Source: CAZFVY01 sp964522665
GTDB taxonomy: Bacteria > Verrucomicrobiota > Verrucomicrobiia > Limisphaerales > CAZFVY01
NCBI GenBank assembly: GCA_964522665.1
Contig: CAZFVY010000054.1
Span: forward strand, 1 to 45,277
Reading direction: 5' to 3'
Length of the DNA: 45,277 bases
The notes under the pieces are model-generated. The model was given only the letters and a program-made list of their open reading frames with translations. It was not told the origin of the DNA and made no database searches. Positions 7,832 to 18,700 of the stretch are shown here, one piece after another (position 1 is the stretch's first letter; each line of letters opens with the position of its first letter). Position numbers and translations under genes: made by a program.

Positions 7832-10800
7832 ATGAATTCAGCCACTCCACCACCGCCAAGCCACGCGACGCACGGAACGCGCCCGGCCAGCCGTGGCTTG
7901 GCGCCGCGGAGGAGACGAATCGCGCTGCTCTTCGCCGGTTGCTTCGTTGCCGTAGCCGGCGCCGCCGGCGCCCTCGCTCAGGCCGTGGATTTGGTCGTCA
8001 CGAATGGGCTTTCTGAACCGTATGCCGTCGCCGTGGACGCGCAGAATAATTATTTCATCACCGACAGCGCGAACCACCGCCTCGCCCGGTTCAACCCCGA
8101 TACCGGCGTCTTAACCAACTTCGTCGGACGTCTCGGACAACCCGGCTACCTCGACGGAGCCGGCCTCACGGCGCAATTCTACAGCCCCCAGGGAATCGCG
8201 ATCACAGATCGGCCCGGCTTGGGCCACGGGTTCGCGGTCGCCGACGCGGGAAACCATTCAATTCGGTTCGTCACGGTGGACGGACAAGTCAGCACACTGG
8301 CCGGCTCCCCCACGCCTGGATTTAGCGACGGCCCCGGCGCCGCCGCGCGGTTCAACGCCCCCGCCGGTCTGGTCGCCGACGCGAACGGCAATATTTACGT
8401 CGCCGATTCGCTCAATAACGCGATCCGCCGCTTGGACGCCTCCAACGTCGTCACGACGATTGCGCTCGGTTTTATCAAACCGGCCGGCGTCGCGCTTGGC
8501 GACAACGGCCGGCTTTACGTCGCGGACACCGGGGATCATTCGATCAAGTTTATCGACGCCAACGCCACCAAGGCCACCCTCCTGGCCGGCGGCGATTCCC
8601 GCTTTCTAGGCGGCTACACGGACTCCCTGATCGCGACCGACGCGCGTTTCCAATCACCTCTGGGCGTGCTTTGGGTCGGCGGCGCGACCGGTCTCATCGT
8701 CAGCGACTCCGGGAACCACGTGCTCCGCCGGATTTACTTCAACCCAAGCCTGAACGCCAACTCGGTCGAAACCTTCGCCGCCAGCGCCACCGCCGGACTT
8801 GCGACTCCCGCGGGACTCGCCCGCGACTTGAGCGGCAACATTCTTTTCGCCGATCTCGGGAACAACATGCTGCGCAGCGTCGAGACGGCGCAAACGCCGC
8901 AACCGCCGGTCGCCAATCCGGTGATCGGCACGATCATTCTCACGAACACGACGGTCTTCTCCGGTACCATTCTGACCGCGGTCACGAACGCGACTTTCAA
9001 TAACGACGTGGTCGTCGGCATTCTCGCCGAGCCGGGCACGCAAACGTTTTACACCATTACCCCCTCCGCCAGCCCGAATGGCGTTCCCGACCCCGATTCG
9101 GGCAGCCCGGTTCCTCCGCCGTACGCGGACCACGATCTTTCCCTGCCGCCTAGTATCATCAATCCGGTCCAGCCCGATGTGACGATCAAAGCGATCAGCA
9201 CGCAAGCCGACCGCCGGCCGAGCGCGATCGTCTCCGCCCGCTTCCGCTTCCAAGTCGCGAATCCGTCCATTATCGGCATCGACCCGGCCTCGTTCAGCCT
9301 GCAAACGGCCACGCTGGACGCGGATATCTGGTACACGCTCAACGGGGCCACACCGACCAACGATCCCACCGTCGCGATCCCCTATCACGGAGAAAGACTC
9401 AACATTCTGAGTGGCACGAACGACGTCTTGTTCTCCGCGCGCGGCTTCAAGCCCCGTTACCAACCGAGCGCGGTCATCCAGCAACAATTCTACTTCACCA
9501 ACGTTCAGAGCAGCTTCATCGGCGTCCAACGCGATTTCCGTGGCGGCGTCGGTTCCACGGTGATCGTGCCGGTGGACCTTCGGCCGGCCCTCAATCAAAC
9601 GCTGCAATCACTGCAATTCCGCGTGGAAATCTCGCCGGAAGCGGACGCGCCGCCGCTCGCCGCCCCGCTCAACGCCCTGCCCTTCGGGGCCAACGATTTC
9701 GTCCCCGCGACCGCGCCCGGCACGAACGCCGTGAGCGGCCTTTTCGGCTATTCGACCAATGGCATCACCACCGGGTTGGCCGTCTCCTACATCGGCACCA
9801 ACGCGAATTTCCAGGTCGCCGGCGCTCCGGCGACCGTCGTCATGCTCGCCGTTCCGATTCCCACCGCGGCGCGGATCGGCCAATCCTACCGCGTCGCGAT
9901 CGCCGGCGCCTCCGCGACGTCGGACGGGCGACAAGCCGCGGTCTCGCTTGTCCCGCTCGCCGACCGTCACATTCTCGTCACGAACCTCAGCTACCTGGTC
10001 GGCGACACGGCGGTTGCCAATGGGTATAACGCCGGAGAATTCGGCAACGGCGCCTTGGACAACAACGACGTCAATAACGCTTTCTACGCCGCCATCGGCA
10101 TCCGCGTCCCGTTCGCCTTCTCGGACGCTTTCGACGCGATGGACGCCTTTCCCGCCGACAGCCCCGGCCACGTGGGCGGCGACGGGCAGATTCGCTTTCT
10201 GGATTGGCAGTATATTCTGCGGCGCTCGCTCAACCTGGACACGAACCGCTGGCAACGCTCGTGGTCCGCGGCCGGCTCCCGCGTCACGGCGCCGTCCGCG
10301 GGTCGCGGTTCGCCCAATTTGCCCGCCACCTCAACGACCAACGCCAACCCCGGCGTCGTCTGGTCCAAACAAGCGATGGTTGGCGCGCTGACCGTGGAGA
10401 ACGTCAACCCGGCCGCGACCGTGCGCGTTCCCCTCTTCGTTAACGTCGCCACCAACGCCAATCTGGCCGGTTTGCAGATCTGGCCGATCATCACCCCGAT
10501 CATCGGCGCGCCCGCGCTAGATCAGCCGGCGACCTTCTCCACGGCTCCGGGCATCCCGGCGCCCGCCGCGCAGGACGCGCTCGGCGCCCAAGTCTATGTT
10601 TGGAATCTGGGCGCCTTCAATCCGCCGCTCACCGGGAGCAATTTGCTCGGCTACCTCACCTTCTCGATCCCAGACCTGGCGTTCGCCGGGCAACGATATA
10701 CGGTCTCGTTCGCCAACGTGGACGGCGCGCCGAAGGAAGAGCTGACCTACGAATTCGAGACCCGCCACGCCGACGTCTGGGTTCAAACTTCCGCGCCCCA

Positions 10801-11230
10801 GCCGGGCGATTTCATCTCCGACGAATGGAAAACGAATTTCTTCGGCTCCCTGAACAATCCCCAAGCGCTCGCGGACGCCGATCCGGACGGAGACGGCGCT
10901 TCGAATTGGATCGAGTACCTGAACGGCACGAATCCCACCAATCCCGACAATCGCGATTTCGTTATCCCTGCGTCCCTGTCCGCGAGCGGCGCCTCGATGT
11001 TGAAGCTCGACCTTTCGCCGTGGCCCGGCTCCTCCGGCGCCGCCGCGCTTGCCTGCCGCTGGAGTTCGGCGCGCGGAGCGTCGTATAACCTGCAGTTCAC
11101 GGACGGTCTCCAAAGCCCGAATTGGACCACCATTGCCGCCTACGCCGGGAACGGGTACGCGCAAGGAGTCGTCCAACCGATCACCAACGCGGCGAACCGT
11201 TTCTACCGGGTCCGCGCCACCACGCCATGA
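7832..11230 (+). CDS. Giant secreted NHL-propeller/cohesin-like/dockerin-like protein, paralog 2
   Basis: Secreted paralog of 1132 residues. It has a long basic N-region and a signal peptide ending near residue 50 (AGALAQ), an NHL propeller (about 52-353) and two stalk modules (about 367-560). Then come cohesin-like 1 (about 567-717), a dockerin-like pair (about 720-810; GNGALDNNDVNNAFYA and GGDGQIRFLDWQ) and cohesin-like 2 (about 850-983). A thrombospondin-3-type calcium loop DADPDGDGASNWIEYLNGTN (about 1015-1035) precedes the C-terminal module ending RFYRVRATTP. The stalk carries a segment (FNNDVVVGILAEP, then PPYADHD and TIKAIST) that is otherwise found only in paralog 5. It lies 19 bases after paralog 1, and its stop overlaps the start of paralog 3 as ATGA. 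Confidence 0.8.
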   Translation: MNSATPPPPSHATHGTRPASRGLAPRRRRIALLFAGCFVAVAGAAGALAQAVDLVVTNGLSEPYAVAVDAQNNYFITDSANHRLARFNPDTGVLTNFVGRLGQPGYLDGAGLTAQFYSPQGIAITDRPGLGHGFAVADAGNHSIRFVTVDGQVSTLAGSPTPGFSDGPGAAARFNAPAGLVADANGNIYVADSLNNAIRRLDASNVVTTIALGFIKPAGVALGDNGRLYVADTGDHSIKFIDANATKATLLAGGDSRFLGGYTDSLIATDARFQSPLGVLWVGGATGLIVSDSGNHVLRRIYFNPSLNANSVETFAASATAGLATPAGLARDLSGNILFADLGNNMLRSVETAQTPQPPVANPVIGTIILTNTTVFSGTILTAVTNATFNNDVVVGILAEPGTQTFYTITPSASPNGVPDPDSGSPVPPPYADHDLSLPPSIINPVQPDVTIKAISTQADRRPSAIVSARFRFQVANPSIIGIDPASFSLQTATLDADIWYTLNGATPTNDPTVAIPYHGERLNILSGTNDVLFSARGFKPRYQPSAVIQQQFYFTNVQSSFIGVQRDFRGGVGSTVIVPVDLRPALNQTLQSLQFRVEISPEADAPPLAAPLNALPFGANDFVPATAPGTNAVSGLFGYSTNGITTGLAVSYIGTNANFQVAGAPATVVMLAVPIPTAARIGQSYRVAIAGASATSDGRQAAVSLVPLADRHILVTNLSYLVGDTAVANGYNAGEFGNGALDNNDVNNAFYAAIGIRVPFAFSDAFDAMDAFPADSPGHVGGDGQIRFLDWQYILRRSLNLDTNRWQRSWSAAGSRVTAPSAGRGSPNLPATSTTNANPGVVWSKQAMVGALTVENVNPAATVRVPLFVNVATNANLAGLQIWPIITPIIGAPALDQPATFSTAPGIPAPAAQDALGAQVYVWNLGAFNPPLTGSNLLGYLTFSIPDLAFAGQRYTVSFANVDGAPKEELTYEFETRHADVWVQTSAPQPGDFISDEWKTNFFGSLNNPQALADADPDGDGASNWIEYLNGTNPTNPDNRDFVIPASLSASGASMLKLDLSPWPGSSGAAALACRWSSARGASYNLQFTDGLQSPNWTTIAAYAGNGYAQGVVQPITNAANRFYRVRATTP

Positions 11231-14200
11231 ACGCCTGGCCAGAACACCTCTTGCTCCGGCTCCGTCGCGGATTGACGCTGCTGGCCCTCAGCGCTCTCGT
11301 CGGCGGCGCGCGCGCGCAGACGGTCGGCACGGTCACGACCAACGGCCTGTTCGAACCGTACGGCGTCGCGGTCGATTTGACGACCAACCTCTACTACGTC
11401 ACCGACAGCGCGAATAATCGCATCGTGCGATTCAACCCCGCGACTGGCGATACGGCGAGTCTGGCCAACCTCGCGGTTTCCAGCCCCGCCGGAATTGTCG
11501 TCGCGCGCGGCGGATTGGTCGTCGCGGACTCGGCCAACCACCAGCTTCGTCTGGTAAGTCCTGGGGGCGCGGTAAGCTCCCTCGCCGGCGGCGCGCCGGG
11601 TTTCGCGGATGGACCGGCGGCCGGCGCCCGATTCAACTACCCCGTCGGTCTCGCGTCCGATACCAACGGCAATATTTACATCGCCGACTCGAAAAACAAC
11701 GCCGTCCGCAAACTCGACACGAACAACATCGTCTCGACGCTCGGCACGAATTTCAACGAGCCGGCCGCCCTGGTCATTGGTGACAGCGGACGCCTCTACG
11801 TCGCCGACACCCGAAGCCACGTGATCCGCGTGATCGGGCCGGGTGGAAATATTCGCCTGGTCGCGGGAAGTCCCGGCATCGCGGGCGCTCAGGATGGCTC
11901 CGCCGCCCTCTTTAACCAGCCGCGTGGCCTATTATGGGTCGGCGGCGCGATCGGCCTGCTGGTGAGCGACACCGGCAATAACACGCTGCGCAGTTTAATC
12001 CCGCAGGGAACGGGCGCCAATGTCACCACGCTCGCGGGCTTGCCCGGCGCGGCCGGTTACGCTGATGGTTCACCCGGAAACGCCCGATTCAATTCGCCCG
12101 TCGGCCTCGCGCGCGACGCCGACGGCGTCATCCTGATCGCGGACCTCTACAACGGCGCCGTGCGGGCTTTCCTGCAACCAACGGCGCCACCGCCCCTGGT
12201 CCTCCCAGCCAGTGGCAGTTATAGCAATTCCATCAGCCTCACCGTGACGAGCGCCACGCCCAACGCGACGTTTTACTACACGCTCGATGGAACCGTTCCC
12301 GGACCGCTTTCGCCCGCGTTCCCGCCGGCGCTCTCGCTTTCGTCCGGGCCGGCCAACTTCCAGGTTCGCGCCGCCTCTCCCGATTTCACGACCAGCGCCG
12401 CGGTTGGCGCCGCCTATTCATTCTTCGTCAATCCATTGCAGGTCTCCACGCCGGGCGGAACTTTTAATAATCAAATCAACCTCACGATTTCGACGCTGAC
12501 CTCGAACGCCACGATTCGCTTCACCACTGACTCGGCGCCGCCGACAACCAACAGCGCGAGCTGGACGAATGGCGTTCTCAGCTCTTCTGGCGTCCTGCTG
12601 GCGCAAGGGTTCCGCGACGGCTTTAGTTCGTCGCCGCTCATCAGCAATCAGTTTAACTTTTTGGTCTCGACGCCAGTCGTCGCGCCCGCCGGAACAAACG
12701 CCAACAACGCGGTTCTCGTTAAGCTCAGTTCTGCGACCACGAACGCCCTCTTTTTCTGGACGATCGACGGCTCCGATCCTTCCCGCGCCAACGGCATCCC
12801 CGAAACCAACGGCAGTTCGTTCATCCTCGCCACCAACGGCACGCTCAAGGTCATCGCCGTGCGCGACGGCTTTACCGACAGTCAAATCATCGCCGACAAC
12901 TTTAGTCTGAAGGTCGCCGATCCCATCGTCTCTCCGGCCGGAACGAATTCAAACAATTCCGTTCTGGTACGGTTGACCTCCGCCACGACGAACGCCCTTT
13001 TCTACTGGACGATTGACGGCTCCGATCCTTCGCGCGTCAACGGCGTGCTCCAAACGAATGGCGGCTCGTTCATCCTTGCGACCAACGGCACGCTTAAGGT
13101 CATCGCCGTGCGCGACGGTTTCACCGACAGTCAGATCGTCGCCAACAACTTTAATCTGAAAGTCGCAGATCCCACCGTTTCTCCGACCGGTACCAACTCA
13201 AACAACTCCGTTCTAGTGCGGTTGACTTCCGCAACGACGAATGCCCTTTTCTACTGGACGATTGACGGCTCCGATCCTTCCCGTGGCAATGGGGTTCTCC
13301 AGACCAATGGAGCTTCGTTCACCCTCGCCACTAACGGCACGCTCAAAGTCATCGCCGTGCGCGACGGTTTCACCGACAGTCAGATCGTCGCCAACAGCTT
13401 TAGTTTGAAAGTCGCCGATCCCATCATCTCTCCGGCCGGAACGAATTCAAACAACTCCGTTCTGGTGCGGCTGACTTCCGCCACGACGAACGCCCTGTTC
13501 TATTGGACGATTGACGGCTCCGATCCCTCGCGAGGCAACGGCGTGCTCCAAACCAACGGCAGTTCATTCACCCTCGCCACCAACGGCACGCTCAAAGTCA
13601 TCGCCGTTCGTGATGGTTTCGCCGACAGTCTGATTGTCAGTAATGCCTTCACTCTCCAGGTCGCGACTCCGGTCGCGGCGCCGGCGTCCGGCACAAACAT
13701 CAACTCCGTCAGCGTCACCTTAAGTTGCGCGACCGCCGGCGCGGCCATTTACTGGACCGCTGACGGCACGGAGCCGTCGGCTCAAAGTTCACTTTACGTC
13801 GCGCCGCTTACGCTGGTGACCAATACGTTGCTAAAAGTCGCGGCGTTTCGCTCCGGATTTCTCCCCAGCGCCGCCGCCGGGAACGACTACATGATCCAAG
13901 TGGACACGCCGGTCATGAATCCGGCGAACGGTTACTTTCCCGATGGCACGATCGTCACCCTGACCAAGGTTCGGCCCGACGCGCAAATCTTTTACACGCT
14001 CAATGGCCAGGACCCGACCACCAACGACCTCTTGACGACCGGGACCATTGTGCTCGATCAACTGGCGACGCCCGGCGCCGACCTGCGGGTGCTCAAGGCG
14101 CGCGCCTTCGCGCCCAATACGTTGCCGAGCGCCGTCGTCTCCGGCCAGGCGTTCCAAGTCGATTCCATCGGCATCCCGAGGAACCTCCTCGCCGGCGTCG

Positions 14201-15684
14201 GTTCAACCATCGTCGTGCCAGTCGTGCTCAACCTTCGCTCCAACGAAGTCTTGCTGTCCCTGCAGTTTCGCGTTCAGGCCGAGCCAGCGACGACCACAAC
14301 CCCCAACCTCGCGGCCGACCTGCGCGCGTTGGCCGTTGGCACAAACGACTTCGTGCCGGTCGCCGGCCCATCGGCGCCCGGCGGCGCGTTGCTGAACTCA
14401 GCCACGTACCAATTCACCAACAGCGCCGGCGGGGTCACGAACGGCTTGCTGATCGCGGCGCTCGGGACGAACGCGAATTTTGTGGTAAAGGACTTTGGAA
14501 CGGTGGCCATGCTGGCGGTGTCGCTTCCGGCCAACGCGCGGCCGGGCGATTCGTATCGCATTGAAGTCTTGCAGGCCTCGGGCGCCACGAACGGCCAGCA
14601 GGGCGGCGTCACCCTGAACGCGCTGCCGCCTCGAACGATCACCGTATCCAACGTCGCTTACACCGTCGGCGACACCGCGCCTGGCCGCTGGTATAACGCG
14701 GGGGATTTCGGTGACGGGGATTTGAATAACAGCGACGTCAACAACGCCTTCTACGCGTCGCTCGGCGTGCGGGTCCCGTATCCGTTTTCGGACGCGTTCG
14801 ACGCCATGGACGCCTTCCCCGAGGACACGGCCGATGAAGCGGGCGGTGACGGGCAGATTCGTTTCCTCGACTGGCAGTTGATTCTGCGCCGTTCTTTGCG
14901 CCTGGACACGAACAACTGGCGCCGCGCCTGGTCCACGAATGGCGCGCGCGTCGCGCTCGCGGCAACGCTCCCCGGCTCGCCGCTTTTGTCTGCCCCCTCC
15001 TTCACGGCGGGCCTGCAAGGCCAACTCCTCAAGCCAGACGCCCGCCTTGGCGCGCAGAGCGTCGAACAGGCCGCGCCCGGCTCCGTCGTCCGGCTGCCAG
15101 CCTACGTCCAGGTGACGCCCGGCGCGTCGCTCGCGGGTCTGCAATTCCGCGCGGTCGTCGATCCGGTCGGCGGCGCTCCCGCTTTGGAACGCTCGCCGCT
15201 AGTGGAGAGCGCCCCGCTGCTCCCACCGCCGTTGCCGGTCACCGGACTACCCGTGAATCAAACCGGCGCCGCTTGGGCGCTGTGGTTGAACCCGTTCGCG
15301 TCGCCGCTGACGGGCAGCAATCTACTCGGTTACTTGAACGTTGCTATTCCAATGTCGGCCAAGGCAGGCGACCGCTATTCGGTCCAATTCGCCAACGCCG
15401 ACGGCGCGCCGGACGAGAAAACCCAGTACGACCTCATGACCACGCCCGCCGTCATCGCCGTCCTCTCCGCCGCCCCGCCCAGCGTCAACGCACCGGTTGG
15501 TTTTAAGTTGAGCTGGTTCGGCGCGGCCGGCCAGCGCTACGCGATCGAATCCGCCACCAACGTGACCCAGGAAAACTGGACCGTCGAGGGAGCGGAACTG
15601 GTCGGCAAGGGCAAGCAACAGACGTTCATCGATCAGAACGCGTCGGCGGGATCGAAGTTTTATCGCCTGCGCGCGCTCCCGTGA
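11227..15684 (+). CDS. Giant secreted NHL-propeller/cohesin-like/dockerin-like protein, paralog 3 with repeat stalk
   Basis: At 1485 residues this is the largest of the family. Signal peptide (about 1-29, ending GARAQ), NHL propeller (about 32-315), then the longest stalk of the set: eight chitobiase-C-terminal-like modules (about 318-978), four of which are a near-identical 83-residue tandem repeat. Cohesin-like 1 (980-1138), dockerin-like pair (1141-1235; GDGDLNNSDVNNAFYAS and GGDGQIRFLDWQ), cohesin-like 2 (1272-1411) and a C-terminal module ending KFYRLRALP follow. The ATG at 11227 overlaps the previous stop by four bases and directly precedes the signal peptide; the frame stays open back to 11122, but that would put the signal peptide internal. 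No transmembrane or LPXTG anchor is visible. Confidence 0.82.
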   Translation: MNAWPEHLLLRLRRGLTLLALSALVGGARAQTVGTVTTNGLFEPYGVAVDLTTNLYYVTDSANNRIVRFNPATGDTASLANLAVSSPAGIVVARGGLVVADSANHQLRLVSPGGAVSSLAGGAPGFADGPAAGARFNYPVGLASDTNGNIYIADSKNNAVRKLDTNNIVSTLGTNFNEPAALVIGDSGRLYVADTRSHVIRVIGPGGNIRLVAGSPGIAGAQDGSAALFNQPRGLLWVGGAIGLLVSDTGNNTLRSLIPQGTGANVTTLAGLPGAAGYADGSPGNARFNSPVGLARDADGVILIADLYNGAVRAFLQPTAPPPLVLPASGSYSNSISLTVTSATPNATFYYTLDGTVPGPLSPAFPPALSLSSGPANFQVRAASPDFTTSAAVGAAYSFFVNPLQVSTPGGTFNNQINLTISTLTSNATIRFTTDSAPPTTNSASWTNGVLSSSGVLLAQGFRDGFSSSPLISNQFNFLVSTPVVAPAGTNANNAVLVKLSSATTNALFFWTIDGSDPSRANGIPETNGSSFILATNGTLKVIAVRDGFTDSQIIADNFSLKVADPIVSPAGTNSNNSVLVRLTSATTNALFYWTIDGSDPSRVNGVLQTNGGSFILATNGTLKVIAVRDGFTDSQIVANNFNLKVADPTVSPTGTNSNNSVLVRLTSATTNALFYWTIDGSDPSRGNGVLQTNGASFTLATNGTLKVIAVRDGFTDSQIVANSFSLKVADPIISPAGTNSNNSVLVRLTSATTNALFYWTIDGSDPSRGNGVLQTNGSSFTLATNGTLKVIAVRDGFADSLIVSNAFTLQVATPVAAPASGTNINSVSVTLSCATAGAAIYWTADGTEPSAQSSLYVAPLTLVTNTLLKVAAFRSGFLPSAAAGNDYMIQVDTPVMNPANGYFPDGTIVTLTKVRPDAQIFYTLNGQDPTTNDLLTTGTIVLDQLATPGADLRVLKARAFAPNTLPSAVVSGQAFQVDSIGIPRNLLAGVGSTIVVPVVLNLRSNEVLLSLQFRVQAEPATTTTPNLAADLRALAVGTNDFVPVAGPSAPGGALLNSATYQFTNSAGGVTNGLLIAALGTNANFVVKDFGTVAMLAVSLPANARPGDSYRIEVLQASGATNGQQGGVTLNALPPRTITVSNVAYTVGDTAPGRWYNAGDFGDGDLNNSDVNNAFYASLGVRVPYPFSDAFDAMDAFPEDTADEAGGDGQIRFLDWQLILRRSLRLDTNNWRRAWSTNGARVALAATLPGSPLLSAPSFTAGLQGQLLKPDARLGAQSVEQAAPGSVVRLPAYVQVTPGASLAGLQFRAVVDPVGGAPALERSPLVESAPLLPPPLPVTGLPVNQTGAAWALWLNPFASPLTGSNLLGYLNVAIPMSAKAGDRYSVQFANADGAPDEKTQYDLMTTPAVIAVLSAAPPSVNAPVGFKLSWFGAAGQRYAIESATNVTQENWTVEGAELVGKGKQQTFIDQNASAGSKFYRLRALP
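12664..13659 (+). repeat. Four in-frame tandem repeats of 249 bp inside paralog 3
   Basis: Units start at 12664, 12913, 13162 and 13411, each exactly 249 bases (83 codons). Each encodes one chitobiase-C-terminal-like stalk module with the core FYWTIDGSDPSR and the segment TLKVIAVRDGFTDSQI. Units 2, 3 and 4 are the most alike at nucleotide level, and unit 1 is more diverged. The register never slips, so the repeat expands protein length rather than disrupting it. This implies recent duplication by recombination and potential for copy-number change between strains. Confidence 0.93.
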
Positions 15685-15720
15685 AATGGCTATGCCACGC
15701 CTCCCCGCAACTTCGACGCC

Positions 15721-18700
15721 ATGAACGGTAAGCGATTACTTGCCTTAAGTCTCGCCATCGGCCTGCGCCTGACGCTGACGCTCCGCGCGCAGACTGTCTC
15801 GACTTTGCCGCTGACCGGACTCAACGAGCCATACGGGGTCGCCGTCGATTTAACCACCAACCTTTATTATCTGACCGACAGCGTCAATAACCGCGTCGTC
15901 AGCTTTAATCCCGCCAATGGCCAACAGGCTGAACTGGCCGGCGGCGCCTTGTTCAATCCCGAGGGAATCGTCGTCGCTCACGGCGGATTGGTCGTGGCCG
16001 ACTCGGGGAATCATGCGATTCGATTCATCAGCTTTCAAGGCGCCGAAACGACGCTGGCCGGCGGTACGCCTGGGTTCGCGGACGGCAGCGGCCCCGCGGC
16101 GCAATTCCATTCCCCGGCTGGCTTGGCCGTGGATAACTCCAATGGAAACGTCTTTATCGCTGACCTGAAGAATAACGCGATCCGACTGCTGCGCGGCCCG
16201 AACAATGCCGTCACCACCTATGCCACCGGCTTCTACGAACCGGCGGGCGTCGCGGTCGGCGACAACGGCGTGGTCTTCGTCGCCGACACCCGCAATCAGG
16301 TCATCAAAATGATCTCGACCAACGGCGGCGTGGTCACGATCGCCGGCCAATATCGGATCAACGGCCTCCAGGACGCCGCGAACGGAACGGACGCTCAGTT
16401 CAATTTTCCCCGCGGCCTGCTTTGGCTCGGCGGCCAGACTGGTTTGCTCGTCGGCGATTCGGGAAACCAGATGATTCGTCGAGTCTATCAGAATCCCAAC
16501 CGCAATGTCTGGTCGGTGGAAACGTTTGCGGGGCCGTTCAACGTCCCGATCGGATTAGCGACGGACGCCAACGGTCTCCTGCTGGTCGTCGAATCCAGCG
16601 CGCCAGGCTCGCTCAGTTCGCTCACACGGCCCGCCGTAACTCTCAACCTCGGCTTCGCGGCGACCACCCTTCAAAACGCCGTCACGATTGCCTTCACCAA
16701 TTCTCCGGGCGCCGTCACCCGCTACACCGCCGACGGTTCTGATCCAAATCCGCTTTCGACGCTGCTGCCCAACGGCACGGTCTTTGACGGTGGGCCGCCC
16801 GGCGCCGGGCCGATCTTCCGACTCAAGGCCCGCGCGTTCTCGCCGGACGGAATGGCCAGTGACGTCGTCAGCAATACGTTGACCTTCGTCATTGGAGACC
16901 CTGTCGCCAGTCCCTCGGGGGCCGCGACGAACAACGCGATCACCGCCGCGCTCTCTTCGGTTACGACCAACGCGTTCATTTATTGGACCTATGACGGCTC
17001 GCAACCGGCGCGGACCAACGGATCACTTTATGTCGGCGGCGCCCCGCTCCCGCTCAACGCGAGTGGCGTCCTCAAGGCGCAGGCCTTTAAGAATGGCTAC
17101 CTTGACAGCGCCACGACCACCAACGTCTTCACCTTCACCGTCTCATCGCCGGTTATCACTCCCGTTGGCGCGATCACAAACAACGCGGTGACCGTCTCCC
17201 TCGCGACCGCCACCACGAACGCGTTGATTTACTGGACCATCGACGGCTCGGAACCGTCGCCCACCAACGGAACGCTTTACGCCAACGTGCCCTTTTCGTT
17301 GGAAACCAGTGGCGTGCTCAAGGCCAAGGCCTTCAAGCCAGGTTACACGGACAGCGTAACCGCCAGCGCTCTGTTTCAATTCACCGTGACCGACCCGGTC
17401 ATTTCGCCGCCCGGACTTAATACGAACAACGCCGCGCTGGTGTCGTTTTCGACTCCAACCCTAGGCGCCAGTCTCTACTACACTTTGGACGGAACCGAGC
17501 CGACGCCGAAGGACGGCACGCCCTACGCCGGCCCGTTTCAGTTGGCCTACAATTCGCCCTCGTTGAAAGTGAAGGGCTTCAAGACCGGTTACCTCCCGAG
17601 CCAAACGATCGCCGTTCCGTTCCTGTTTACCGTCTCGAACCCGTCTCTCTCGATCAGCGGCGGCTCATTCAGCAACGTTCTCGCGCTCACGATCACGTCG
17701 CTGACCACCAATCCGGCGCCGTTGCTCCGTTTCACAACCGATGGCAGCGCGCCCACGCTCGCCAGCCCGGTCTGGGTGAACGGAATCTTCGGCGTTTCAG
17801 GAGCGCTTCAAGTCCGCGCGTTCGCGCCCTTCTTCACCCCTTCCGACGTCATCAGCAATCAGTTCAATTTCTTCGTCGATACGCCGGTGATCAACTCGAC
17901 GGGTGTCAAAGCCGCTTCCAGTGGGGCTTACCTCAACGCCGTCACCAACACAATCATGTCCGCGACCGTGGGGGCGCAATTCTTTTACACGTTGGACGGT
18001 TCTGATCCGCGCGGACCGGGCGGAATTCTGCTGGCGACGGCCAACAATCTCCTCGTGATCACCACCAACAGCTCGTTGACCGTGGTTGGGGCGACGAATG
18101 GCTTCGCGACGAGCGCTCCGGTAAGCCGCCAGTTTACGGTCCAGGTCCCGACGCCAAGCATGTCGCCCTTCACCGGTTACCTCCCGCAAGGAGCGACGGT
18201 GACGCTCTCAGACACCCGGCCCGACGCCACGATCTACTACCGCCTCGACGGTCTGGCGCCGACGACCAACGACACGCTCTACACCGGCCCGATTTCGCTG
18301 GATCAGATCAGCAATCCCGGCCAGGACCTGCGCGTGCTCGCGGCGCGGGCGTTCGCGCCCAACACGCTGCCGAGCGACCTCGTGACCGGCCGGCCGGCGC
18401 CGATTAATTCGATCGGCGTGCCGAGCGACCTGGTCGCCGGGATCGGCGCCTCCATCGTCGTGCCCATCGTCTTGAACCTGCAATCGAATCAACCGTTGAA
18501 ATCACTGCAGTTTAGAGCGCAAATTTCCCCGGCCACGCCGTTCGCGCCAAATCTCCCGTTCGACCTCCGCGCCGTGCCGATCACGACCAATGACTTTGTC
18601 ACGGTGGTCGGCCCATCCGCGGCGGGAAACGCGAGCCTTAGCTCCTCGGCGTACTCCGTCACCAGCGGCTCCGGCGTAACGACCAACGTTCTGCTGATCT

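Noticed and set aside
11122..11226. Upstream extension of paralog 3
   Set aside because: It lies inside paralog 2, is not protein-like and would place the signal peptide internally; the ATG at 11227 is preferred. The same applies to 19515-19922 before paralog 5 and 45085-45240 before the PQQ/PA14 gene.
12664..13659. Regularly spaced direct repeats that could suggest a CRISPR array
   Set aside because: Units are 249 bases, adjoin each other without unique spacers, and stay in frame within a long coding gene, so they are protein modules.
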